Source: Methanobacteriota archaeon
Lineage (GTDB): Archaea; Thermoplasmatota; Poseidoniia; Poseidoniales; Thalassarchaeaceae
DNA length: 16,902 nt
NCBI GenBank assembly: GCA_002725475.1
Contig: PBPH01000034.1
Coordinates: 1-16,902 of the forward strand
Reading direction: 5' to 3'
Within the stretch, counting starts at the first letter, position 1. Every line of letters starts with the position of its first letter. Made by a program: the position numbers and the translations under genes. The notes below the pieces were generated by a model that saw nothing but the letters and a program-made list of their open reading frames with translations, did no database searches and was not told where the DNA came from. Of this stretch, positions 7,271 through 13,704 are shown piece by piece.

Positions 7271-7947
7271 ATTTGGAAGAAAGGAAACGTGATGGGATTG
7301 GTCTCGCTCTTGCGGCTCCAGCCTCAACAATCGCCCTATTCACATCCACAATGTTTGGTGGCCTATTAGGAACTGCTGTTTGGATAGGGGGAAAGGTTTG
7401 GCAGATCGGCTTTCCTGCATTCTGGCGTCTCAAAATAGAAGGAAAAGAACGCTCGATGTCTCCCGCAACGGAAGGGGGATTCCGAGAAGCAATTCTTCTA
7501 GGAATTGGTATGAGCGCTATTATGTTTGTAACATGGTGGTTGGCAAGAGGCGAATTAGATTCCGAATTAATTAGAGGTTATGTTGAACCATTTGGACTTC
7601 TAAACCCTTGGCTATACTTTGCAGTGTTTTGTTATTGGGTATTTTTCAATTCAGTAATGGAAGAATATCTCTTCCGTTGGTTTATATTTGAAAAACTAGA
7701 GACGTTCGTTGATGGGAAAATAGCAGTGATTCTAGCAGCCCTTGTCTTCACCGCACATCACACTCTTGGAATGTGGTCCATGTTCCCCTGGTGGGCTATA
7801 ATTCTAGGTTCATTCGGTGTATTCAGCGGAGGCGTCATTTGGTCATGGCTATACCTCAGGTATCGAAGTATTTGGCCGTGCTACGTTTCACATGCTATTG
7901 TAGATGTAACAATGTTTGGTATTGGAGCATACATTCTCTTTTCATGA
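7267..7947 (+). CDS. CPBP-family intramembrane metalloprotease (Rce1/CAAX-like)
   Basis: Integral membrane protein of 226 residues with about six helices. The CPBP (Abi/CAAX) motifs are all present: EEYLFR (Glu132, Glu133, Arg137), FTAHH (Phe161, His165) and HAIVD (His209, Asp213). In this family the Glu and His residues form the zinc/water catalytic site within the membrane, so it is predicted to be active. Archaeal members are mostly uncharacterised, and substrates are unknown. The start ATG overlaps the permease stop as ATGA, so the two are almost certainly co-transcribed and translationally coupled. AGAGGA lies directly before the ATG. It could process or regulate the permease or an unrelated membrane protein; nothing in the sequence decides this. 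Its stop is 2 bases from the stop of the convergent pelA. Confidence 0.9.
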   Translation: MNLEERKRDGIGLALAAPASTIALFTSTMFGGLLGTAVWIGGKVWQIGFPAFWRLKIEGKERSMSPATEGGFREAILLGIGMSAIMFVTWWLARGELDSELIRGYVEPFGLLNPWLYFAVFCYWVFFNSVMEEYLFRWFIFEKLETFVDGKIAVILAALVFTAHHTLGMWSMFPWWAIILGSFGVFSGGVIWSWLYLRYRSIWPCYVSHAIVDVTMFGIGAYILFS

Positions 7948-7949
7948 GA

Positions 7950-9011
7950 TTAATCTATTTTCCAACGTAGTAATGCAATTGCCCCACCAAGTCCATCTAA
8001 TTGTTGCCCGGCATCGTGTTCATTTGAGGCCTGTACCAAATTAGTTCCGACCTCATCTAACCTAGATGTGAAATCAATCCAAGATTGGCCACCAATAATA
8101 GCTTCTTCATCCCTCAACATATCAGAATTGACAATTAGAGTATCTATTGCCCCCTCTTCAAACGCCTTGAAAATCGCATCGTAACCATAGGCCACAGCAC
8201 CGTCTGTAGCCATCCTTTTCAGGGCTTCTTCAATCATCATAGTTTGTTTTGAAATGGCGGTTTCCCCCAATAATTCATCTGCTAAACCCTCGGAAAGTAC
8301 TTCGTTTGCTGCCGGGCGCCCCCCGATGTTTGTTGCTACATTCATTATTTCTTGTTCGCATCCATTTTTCCTCAGTAATTTCTCAAAATTTTTCCTAGCA
8401 AGACCTGGGCCACAAACAACCATTGGCACATCATCCCCAAGTAATATTGCAGATTCCTTAGCCGCTTTGACAAAAAATCCTTCACGCGCATCTAGAGAAC
8501 TCTTCTCACGTTTGCCACCTCCTCGCAAAGTGAATGAGGTCAAATCCCTCATTCCATGTGATGCTATTTGGAAGATAAGTATCTCATCATTCTCGACGAC
8601 TACAATCCCAACTTTGGCACGACCCCCATCTTGAACAGCTTCGGAGAGTAACTTTTCATCAGCACTACTCCAGTCATTTAGTGCTACAAGATCTACTTGA
8701 TCACCTACTCCCACAGTATGTGTATGGAATGAACCTTTGTCAATTGGAGCTTCAGTAATCACCCCATGTAATCTTAGATTGTCAGAAAACATCTGGAATT
8801 CTGAATTCTCAACTGCAATTTCAATCCACATTGGTTTTCTCTCGGCTGATTTTGCCCTACCGCCTTCTTGGGTACCTGTGGTTTGGTCCCTTCTGTGAGA
8901 CAACATTCCAGCGCACTTCTTACCCTTTACCAATTGTGACATTACCCACAAATCATCCTCATGTTCTACGCGAATCCTTAGCAGGCCATCGTCCCTCTTC
9001 AGAATCTGCAT
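7950..9011 (-). CDS. pelA: Pelota homologue, mRNA surveillance/ribosome-rescue factor
   Basis: Cytoplasmic factor of 353 residues that, with an aEF1A/Hbs1-type GTPase and ABCE1, splits ribosomes stalled on aberrant mRNA. It has the three eRF1-like domains. The N-terminal Sm-like domain (about 1-130) begins MQILKRDDGLLRIRVEHEDDLW and contains KPMWIEIAVENSEFQMFSDNLRLHG in two short stretches. The middle domain (about 133-255) includes VGIVVVENDEILIF and VVCGPGLARKNFEKLL (198-213). The C-terminal domain (about 258-353) ends in EHDAGQQLDGLGGAIALLRWKI, a characteristic pelota ending. As expected there is no GGQ peptidyl hydrolysis motif. Length is typical for archaea (about 350). It lies 82 bases downstream of the Lrp gene on the same strand, but a T-tract and a TATA-like element in the gap suggest its own promoter. 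Confidence 0.95.
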   Translation of the reverse strand: MQILKRDDGLLRIRVEHEDDLWVMSQLVKGKKCAGMLSHRRDQTTGTQEGGRAKSAERKPMWIEIAVENSEFQMFSDNLRLHGVITEAPIDKGSFHTHTVGVGDQVDLVALNDWSSADEKLLSEAVQDGGRAKVGIVVVENDEILIFQIASHGMRDLTSFTLRGGGKREKSSLDAREGFFVKAAKESAILLGDDVPMVVCGPGLARKNFEKLLRKNGCEQEIMNVATNIGGRPAANEVLSEGLADELLGETAISKQTMMIEEALKRMATDGAVAYGYDAIFKAFEEGAIDTLIVNSDMLRDEEAIIGGQSWIDFTSRLDEVGTNLVQASNEHDAGQQLDGLGGAIALLRWKID

Positions 9012-9030
9012 ATTACAACCCCAAATATTG

Positions 9031-9040
9031 TTAGATAATT
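9031..9040 (-). promoter_or_regulatory. Probable TATA box of pelA
   Basis: On the minus strand this reads AATTATCTAA, centred about 25 bases upstream of ATG 9011. That fits a leaderless pelA message. Another A/T element, TTTAAAG near 9075, is further away. Confidence 0.35.
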
Positions 9041-9085
9041 CAACATATTCAAACTCTCTCTTAATTTCTAATCTTTAAACTATTC

Positions 9086-9091
9086 AAAAAA
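9086..9091 (-). terminator. T-tract terminator after the Lrp-family gene
   Basis: Six consecutive T residues on the minus strand begin 3 bases after the regulator stop codon. Archaeal RNA polymerase terminates at such U-tracts without needing a hairpin. This would separate the regulator from pelA. Confidence 0.4.
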
Positions 9092-9093
9092 CC

Positions 9094-9561
9094 TCACGAA
9101 CCTCGCGCTGCACCCTGGAAACTGTAGAACGTCACCATAGTTTGTGTATGGCCAATTCCATCTATTTTAGATAGACTATCTAATATTGAATCGCCAAGTG
9201 AATCCATTTCTCTAGCAACTACTTCAATGATGAAGTCCCATTGTCCTGTTATGATGTGACACCCTACTACGAATGGCAACTCACAGATTTCCTTGGCAAC
9301 ACTACGACGGTCGCCCTTAGCACGGTCACCTGCCCAGTTAGCAAGAATAAAACCATGCAAGGGTATACCTAGTTTTTCGTGAGAAAGAGAAAGAGTGAAT
9401 TTCTCAATTATTCCTTTATCTTGTAGGCGCTTGATTCTATCATGTACAGTTACTCTAGGGATTGCCAACCTATCCGCAATACTCTTGGTACTAGCCCTAG
9501 CATCATGAATTAATAATTCTACAATTGCAGTGTCCTTATCGTCCAATATATCGAATAGCAT
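9094..9561 (-). CDS. Lrp/AsnC-family transcriptional regulator
   Basis: DNA-binding regulator of 155 residues, the usual length for this family. A winged helix-turn-helix occupies about 7-55, with recognition-helix region SIADRLAIPRVTVHDRIKRLQDKGII split as SIADRLAIPR and VTVHDRIKRLQ. The RAM effector-binding domain (about 67-145) contains the conserved GQWDF (106-110), like the GxxD effector loop of Lrp proteins. Members bind amino acids and act as dimers or octamers wrapping DNA at phased sites. It is divergent from the PLP-dependent Cys/Met enzyme, and the shared 134-base spacer carries repeats and dyads, so it probably controls itself and that enzyme. The TATA-like element about 26 bases before ATG 9561 predicts a leaderless message. 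The effector is unknown; methionine, cysteine or a relative is a reasonable guess. Confidence 0.93.
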   Translation of the reverse strand: MLFDILDDKDTAIVELLIHDARASTKSIADRLAIPRVTVHDRIKRLQDKGIIEKFTLSLSHEKLGIPLHGFILANWAGDRAKGDRRSVAKEICELPFVVGCHIITGQWDFIIEVVAREMDSLGDSILDSLSKIDGIGHTQTMVTFYSFQGAARGS

Positions 9562-9582
9562 GCCCTACGCTAAGGCGGCCCA

Positions 9583-9592
9583 TTCATATTAA
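9583..9592 (-). promoter_or_regulatory. Probable TATA box of the Lrp-family gene
   Basis: On the minus strand this reads TTAATATGAA, centred about 26 bases upstream of ATG 9561, which suits leaderless transcription. The dyad at 9595-9609 lies immediately upstream, where TFB would bind, so autoregulation is plausible. Confidence 0.4.
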
Positions 9593-9647
9593 TTCCGTCA
9601 TAATGTCGGGAAAAATAACAATTATCACCACTAATTCCGACTAGTGG
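9590..9647. promoter_or_regulatory. Candidate Lrp operator array between divergent promoters
   Basis: Three overlapping signals are visible. The 8-mer TAATTCCG occurs at 9590-9597 and again at 9632-9639, exactly 42 bases (about four helical turns) apart on the same face. A 15-base dyad, CCG-T-CAT-A-ATG-T-CGG (9595-9609), has one mismatched pair per arm. A second inverted repeat, CCACTA/TAGTGG (9628-9633 and 9642-9647), has an 8-base spacer. Lrp-family sites are typically about 15-bp imperfect dyads with helical phasing. The placement between two TATA elements suits dual control. Confidence 0.5.
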
Positions 9648-9648
9648 A

Positions 9649-9658
9649 GAATATTTTC
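9649..9658 (+). promoter_or_regulatory. Possible TATA box of the PLP enzyme gene
   Basis: GAATATTTTC is centred about 42 bases before ATG 9696. It would start transcription near 9681 and leave a roughly 15-base leader that includes AGGAGG. The inverted repeat 9628-9647 ends 1 base upstream. Confidence 0.35.
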
Positions 9659-9688
9659 GGCGTATCGTTGAAAGACAACAACCACATC

Positions 9689-9694
9689 AGGAGG
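9689..9694 (+). promoter_or_regulatory. Shine-Dalgarno sequence with a very short spacer
   Basis: A perfect AGGAGG ends only 1 base before ATG 9696, much closer than the usual 5-9 bases. No other start codon in frame lies just downstream, so either this tight spacing is used or the match is accidental. Confidence 0.4.
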
Positions 9695-9695
9695 C

Positions 9696-10874
9696 ATGGA
9701 GAATGAAAATACCGACACAGGTTTTGCCACCAAAACAATACATGCAGGCACGAATCAAGTAGAGGGGGCAGTTAACACTCCAATTTTTCAAAGTTCAACC
9801 TATAAGTTGACTGAGGAGCGATATGCTGGTTGGGCCGCAGGTGCCCAGCACACACTCCTATATGCTCGACTTTCTAGTGTCAATTCTGACTCTGCTACTG
9901 AGAAAATTTGTGCGTTGGAAGGTGCCGAAGATGGATTGCTATTTGCAAGCGGAATGGCTGCAATAAGTACCACACTCCTAGGCCTTCTATCAAATGGGGA
10001 TCATATCGTTGCTGCACCAGACGTATATGGTGGAACATATGGTTTGATGGCCGAAGAATTACCTCGCTTCGGAATTGGTGTCAGTTTTGCTGATATGACT
10101 GATCCTTCATCATATGAAGCTGCGATAGAAGAAAATACAAAATTACTCTATATAGAAACACTATCTAATCCAGTGCTTAAAATCGCAGATATCCCTGCTT
10201 TTGTAGAAATTGCAAAACGCCACGATTTGTTACTAGTAATTGATAATACATTCACAACACCCTGGGCAACAAAACCACTAGAAATGGGGTGTGATTTAGT
10301 TATTCATTCTACAACAAAATATCTTGGAGGCCATTCTGACATTATCGGCGGTGTAGTTGTAGGTAGTGCAGAACTAATTTCTCAACTGTTTATCAAAAAA
10401 GTACACTTTGGGGGCGCTCCAGATCCACATGCATGTTATCTCCTTGAAAGAGGCATGAAAACCCTACACGCTCGTATGCCAATACATGCATCTAATGCAC
10501 ACACTCTTGCGTGTAGACTATCAGAACACCCACTTATTTCATCTGTCAATCACCCTATGATGGAGAGTGATAGCCAATACGAACTGGCCAGTAAAATTAT
10601 GCCAAATGGGACTGGAATGTTGGCATTTACGGTATTAGGTGGTGATGATGCTGCATCGAAATTCCTCAGTAATCTAAATCTTCTTTTTGAAGCTACCAGC
10701 CTAGGTGGAGTTGAGAGCCTAGTCGAATGCCCCTTCAACTCTAGTCATATGTTCGTTCCTGAAGAAGTACGGATTGCTGCTGGAATACATCCAGGGTTTG
10801 TTCGAATGAGTGTTGGCATCGAAGATGTCGAGGATCTTTGGAAAGATATCGAACAAGCACTAGATTCAATCTGA
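9696..10874 (+). CDS. PLP-dependent Cys/Met metabolism enzyme (cystathionine gamma-synthase/gamma-lyase type)
   Basis: Cytoplasmic transsulfuration-family enzyme of 392 residues, a typical length. It starts with the family pattern TKTIHAG (12-18) and TPIFQSSTY (28-36). The PLP-binding lysine is Lys208 in HSTTKYLGGHSD (204-215). Asp183 in IDNTFTTPW contacts the pyridine nitrogen, Tyr111 in VYGGTYG stacks on the cofactor, and Tyr56/Arg58 (LLYARLSSVN) bind phosphate across the dimer. Arg370 in FVRMSVGIEDVEDL should hold the substrate carboxylate. Gly113 occupies the position of the cysteine typical of methionine gamma-lyase (YGC), which argues against that activity. Cystathionine gamma-synthase, gamma-lyase and O-acylhomoserine sulfhydrylase cannot be separated by reading alone. 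The divergent Lrp regulator suggests amino-acid-responsive expression. Its stop is 1 base from that of the convergent lipoprotein gene. Confidence 0.93.
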   Translation: MENENTDTGFATKTIHAGTNQVEGAVNTPIFQSSTYKLTEERYAGWAAGAQHTLLYARLSSVNSDSATEKICALEGAEDGLLFASGMAAISTTLLGLLSNGDHIVAAPDVYGGTYGLMAEELPRFGIGVSFADMTDPSSYEAAIEENTKLLYIETLSNPVLKIADIPAFVEIAKRHDLLLVIDNTFTTPWATKPLEMGCDLVIHSTTKYLGGHSDIIGGVVVGSAELISQLFIKKVHFGGAPDPHACYLLERGMKTLHARMPIHASNAHTLACRLSEHPLISSVNHPMMESDSQYELASKIMPNGTGMLAFTVLGGDDAASKFLSNLNLLFEATSLGGVESLVECPFNSSHMFVPEEVRIAAGIHPGFVRMSVGIEDVEDLWKDIEQALDSI

Positions 10875-10875
10875 T

Positions 10876-11766
10876 TTATTGAACTGGGCCAAATATTCTT
10901 TCTAAAGCGTTAGTAATAGATTCTGAATCCTCACCACTATCCCCATCATGCTGGTACTGATGCCAAGCAATTGTTCCATTTGGCATGATAATGACAAACA
11001 TTGGAGTACCCCTAGATTGCATGTCGTACATGGAAGACTGATTACGGTCATCCACATAAGTCCAGTTATGTGGCTCACCTGGCCTTTCATTACAATCCTT
11101 TGAATTCATATAACAACCAAAATACGATGATTTGTCTTGGAATGCTGCAATTTCATCTAGGCTAGCATTGAAGTAATCATTTGACGAAAAATTAACTGCA
11201 AAGGTGAGGAATGTTAGAAATTCACCGTAATTCTGATGGAAAAGGGTCATGTCATCGGCAGCATTCCAACAGTGTGAGCAATCTGTTGAAGCAAATTCTA
11301 TCAATATCCAATTGTGATCTGTCCCGTTACTCAAATTCTCCGGAGTCCCATTCCATGAGGTGTTGAGATGATTGTACAATTCCCACTCTTCCCAAACCCC
11401 GCCTAGGGAACGAGCGTTAGCCGCAATTGGAAAAATCTGATTTCCTTCCCAAGGACCGTAATTTGGTTCTTCAGGCTCGACTTCTTGAGTTTCGTTGTTT
11501 TCACTAGTAGAGTTAGTGTTATTGGATTGATTGCTTGTAGAATTATCACCAATATTGGTTCCGGTTTCATTAGAAATTATTTCACTGTTCGTGGAAGTAT
11601 TATTTTCAATAGGTAAATCTATCTGACAATCTTCCGAATCATTACTTTGATTGTCTTCGTGACAACCAGGTATTTCGTAATATGTAATTGGTTCGGATTG
11701 ATCTGATAAGCAACCAGCAGAAAGACTGGCGGCAATGATTAGGAGTGCCAACAACAGAGCCCTCAT
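10876..11766 (-). CDS. Thioredoxin-fold lipoprotein with a sequon-rich, probably glycosylated stalk
   Basis: Exported lipoprotein of 296 residues. The signal peptide (1-18) ends in a lipobox-like LSAGC, so Cys19 is probably lipidated. Residues about 39-93 form an Asn/Ser/Thr-rich stalk with about ten N-x-S/T sequons, and about nine more occur in the folded domain. The thioredoxin-like domain (about 105-296) has WILIEFASTDCSHC (153-166) with the redox pair Cys163/Cys166, and the cis-proline site GTPMFVIIMP (253-262, Pro255) followed by NGTIAWH, as in TlpA/ResA-type oxidoreductases. Cys35, Cys47, Cys218 and Cys225 may form structural disulfides. It probably reduces, oxidises or isomerises disulfides outside the membrane; the partner is unknown. 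It lies 64 bases downstream of fhs on the same strand, with no functional link apparent. Confidence 0.88.
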   Translation of the reverse strand: MRALLLALLIIAASLSAGCLSDQSEPITYYEIPGCHEDNQSNDSEDCQIDLPIENNTSTNSEIISNETGTNIGDNSTSNQSNNTNSTSENNETQEVEPEEPNYGPWEGNQIFPIAANARSLGGVWEEWELYNHLNTSWNGTPENLSNGTDHNWILIEFASTDCSHCWNAADDMTLFHQNYGEFLTFLTFAVNFSSNDYFNASLDEIAAFQDKSSYFGCYMNSKDCNERPGEPHNWTYVDDRNQSSMYDMQSRGTPMFVIIMPNGTIAWHQYQHDGDSGEDSESITNALERIFGPVQ

Positions 11767-11825
11767 AGAGTCCGCTAACCCATGTCAGACTTCAAACCGT
11801 CGTCTTGTTGTTATTAGCAAATTAC

Positions 11826-11830
11826 AAAAA
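11826..11830 (-). terminator. Possible T-tract terminator after fhs
   Basis: TTTTT follows the fhs stop codon directly on the minus strand. Further A/T-rich sequence (GTAATTTGCTAATAAC) could include the promoter for the lipoprotein gene. The tract is short, so confidence is low. Confidence 0.25.
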
Positions 11831-13546
11831 TTAACCGAATGCGCCTGTCAGATTTCCATCTTCATCCATGTCCATATCCATTGCTGCAGGATGTTTTGGA
11901 AGACCTGGCATGGTCATGATTGAGCCACAAATTGCAACCACAAAACCTGCACCAGCATTGAGGCGAATTTCTCTAATTGGGAGAGTGAATCCACTGGGAG
12001 CACCTAATTCCTGAGCTACGTGACTGAATGAATACTGTGTTTTTGCCATGCAAACTGAAAGTTTGTCATATTTCCACTTCTTGATTAATTTGAGGTCCCT
12101 CTCAGCTTGTTTGTGTAAGTCAATTGAGTCTGCCCCATAAACATTAGTTGCAATTTTCAACATTTTCTCAACAACACCCATTCCACTTTCAAATAAAGGC
12201 TCGAAGGGGCGGCCATTAGCAAGATGATCTTGGCAAGCTGCTGATACAGCGTTTGCGAGATCTTCGGCACCTAACCCACCTCTTTGGTGGCCATCAAAAA
12301 TAACTGCGTAATCAGCACCACCTTCCATAGCACAACGAAGTAGCTCCTGTATCTCAGCTTCAGTATCTGATGGGAATCGATTTACTGAAACAATTACTGG
12401 TACGCAAAATCGCTTCATATTTCGAATATGACGTGCTAGGTTGGTCAATGCACCTGAGGCGACTGCTGAAACATTCTCTTTTGCAATTTCTTCAGAAGGT
12501 GGCCTCTGTCCGCCAGCAGTTGAATAACCACCCCCATGCAATTTCATACTCCTAACTGTAGAATTGATTACAATACAATCGGGCGGAATTCCACTGGCTG
12601 CAGACTTTATGTGAATCGCTTTTTCGGCACCCATATCAGAACCAAAACCGGCTTCAGTAATTACATAATCAGATGTTGCAAGTGCCAATCTATCAGCTAT
12701 GATACTGGAATTACCATGAGCAATATTTGCAAACGGTCCGGCATGAATGAATGCGGGGTCCCCTTCTAAAGTTTGTACGAGATTCGGCAATAATGCGTCA
12801 CGGAGTAAAAGAGACATTGGGCCAGCTGCCCCGATGTCTTCAGCCTTAACTGGGTTGCCACTTCTGTTTTGTCCTATCACAATCTGACCTAAACGTTGGC
12901 GTAAATCCTTGTAATCACTTGCAAGTGCTAATATTGCCATGACTTCACTTGCTGCAGTTATGTCGTATCTCTCCTCTCTAGCGAAACCATTCAAAGCCCC
13001 TCCTAACCCAATAGCCGCATACCTCAGCGAACGATCATTCATGTCTATCACACGAGGCCAAATAACCCTTGATGGATCAATATCCAACTTATTTCCTTGA
13101 TGTAAGTGGTTGTCTAGAATTGCTGAACAAAGATTGTGTGCAGCACTAACTGCATGAATATCTCCAGTAAAATGGAGATTTATCTGTTCCATTGGAAGAA
13201 CTTGTGAATAACCGCCACCTGCAGCACCGCCTTTGATTCCAAACACTGGACCCATTGATGGCTCCCTAATTACGCATACAGCATTCTTCCCGATGCGGTT
13301 TAAACCCTGATTTAGCCCAATTGTCGTAACTGTCTTACCCTCACCAAATGGCGTAGGGTTGACGCTAGTCACCAATACCAATACTCCACGAACATTATCC
13401 CTTCTTGACTTCAGAGCATCCCATGTAATTTTTGCAATTCCATTGCCCTTCAAAGAAAGTTCTTCGACCCCGATTCCCAATTTCCAAGCAACCTCTTCAA
13501 TTGGTAGCGGTGTTGCCCCTCTAGCAATGTCCAAGTCACTTGGCAT
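11831..13546 (-). CDS. fhs: Formate-tetrahydrofolate ligase (10-formyl-THF synthetase)
   Basis: Joins formate to tetrahydrofolate with ATP to give 10-formyl-THF for one-carbon metabolism in the cytoplasm. From ATG 13546 it is 571 residues, close to the family's usual 555-560. Visible features are the P-loop TPFGEGKT (65-72), REPSMGPVFGIKGGAAGGGY (94-113), NLHFTGDIHAVSAAHN (123-138), GPFANIAHGNSSIIA, TEAGFGSDMGAEK, MAKTQYSFS and the terminal IMTMPGLPKHPAA. The order matches the Moorella enzyme throughout. Start choice: TTG 13564 and GTG 13561 are in frame upstream, but MPSDLDIA aligns with the family start, and GGTGAG at 13562-13557 is a usable SD about 10 bases before this ATG. The enzyme is bacterial-type and probably reached archaea by transfer. 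It is divergent from the shikimate dehydrogenase gene, with a palindrome-rich spacer. Confidence 0.97.
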   Translation of the reverse strand: MPSDLDIARGATPLPIEEVAWKLGIGVEELSLKGNGIAKITWDALKSRRDNVRGVLVLVTSVNPTPFGEGKTVTTIGLNQGLNRIGKNAVCVIREPSMGPVFGIKGGAAGGGYSQVLPMEQINLHFTGDIHAVSAAHNLCSAILDNHLHQGNKLDIDPSRVIWPRVIDMNDRSLRYAAIGLGGALNGFAREERYDITAASEVMAILALASDYKDLRQRLGQIVIGQNRSGNPVKAEDIGAAGPMSLLLRDALLPNLVQTLEGDPAFIHAGPFANIAHGNSSIIADRLALATSDYVITEAGFGSDMGAEKAIHIKSAASGIPPDCIVINSTVRSMKLHGGGYSTAGGQRPPSEEIAKENVSAVASGALTNLARHIRNMKRFCVPVIVSVNRFPSDTEAEIQELLRCAMEGGADYAVIFDGHQRGGLGAEDLANAVSAACQDHLANGRPFEPLFESGMGVVEKMLKIATNVYGADSIDLHKQAERDLKLIKKWKYDKLSVCMAKTQYSFSHVAQELGAPSGFTLPIREIRLNAGAGFVVAICGSIMTMPGLPKHPAAMDMDMDEDGNLTGAFG

Positions 13547-13612
13547 GAGGCTTCGTCTCACCAACCATTATTCAATGCTTCATCTAAATCATATGTGACA
13601 AATGGGGTTTTA

Positions 13613-13629
13613 GCCGTACTACGTACGGC
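13613..13629. promoter_or_regulatory. Perfect dyad in the fhs/aroE divergent spacer
   Basis: GCCGTAC and GTACGGC form a perfect 7-bp inverted repeat around a 3-base centre. It lies near the predicted fhs transcription start, about 67 bases before its ATG. It is a candidate operator, or a hairpin if it lies within the fhs leader. Confidence 0.4.
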
Positions 13630-13631
13630 CC

Positions 13632-13655
13632 AAAATTAAAAAATTAATTTTTTAG
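13632..13655. promoter_or_regulatory. A/T-rich bidirectional promoter core with a 16-bp perfect palindrome
   Basis: Within a run of almost pure A/T, AAAAAATTAATTTTTT (13638-13653) is perfectly self-complementary. It could provide TATA elements for both fhs (-) and the + strand gene, with starts near 13610 and 13675. Such symmetry in A/T-rich DNA can also arise by chance, and A-tracts bend DNA. Confidence 0.35.
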
Positions 13656-13704
13656 AGCCCTTTTTTGCGTGAGTCTTTTCAGTCAGGCGTGATAAGAGGA
13701 CGAT

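Noticed and set aside
9012..9093. Possible tRNA or small RNA in the short intergenic spacers
   Set aside because: I looked for a cloverleaf with a TTCGA-type arm and conserved stems in each spacer. None was seen, and the spacers hold A/T-rich promoter-like sequence instead.
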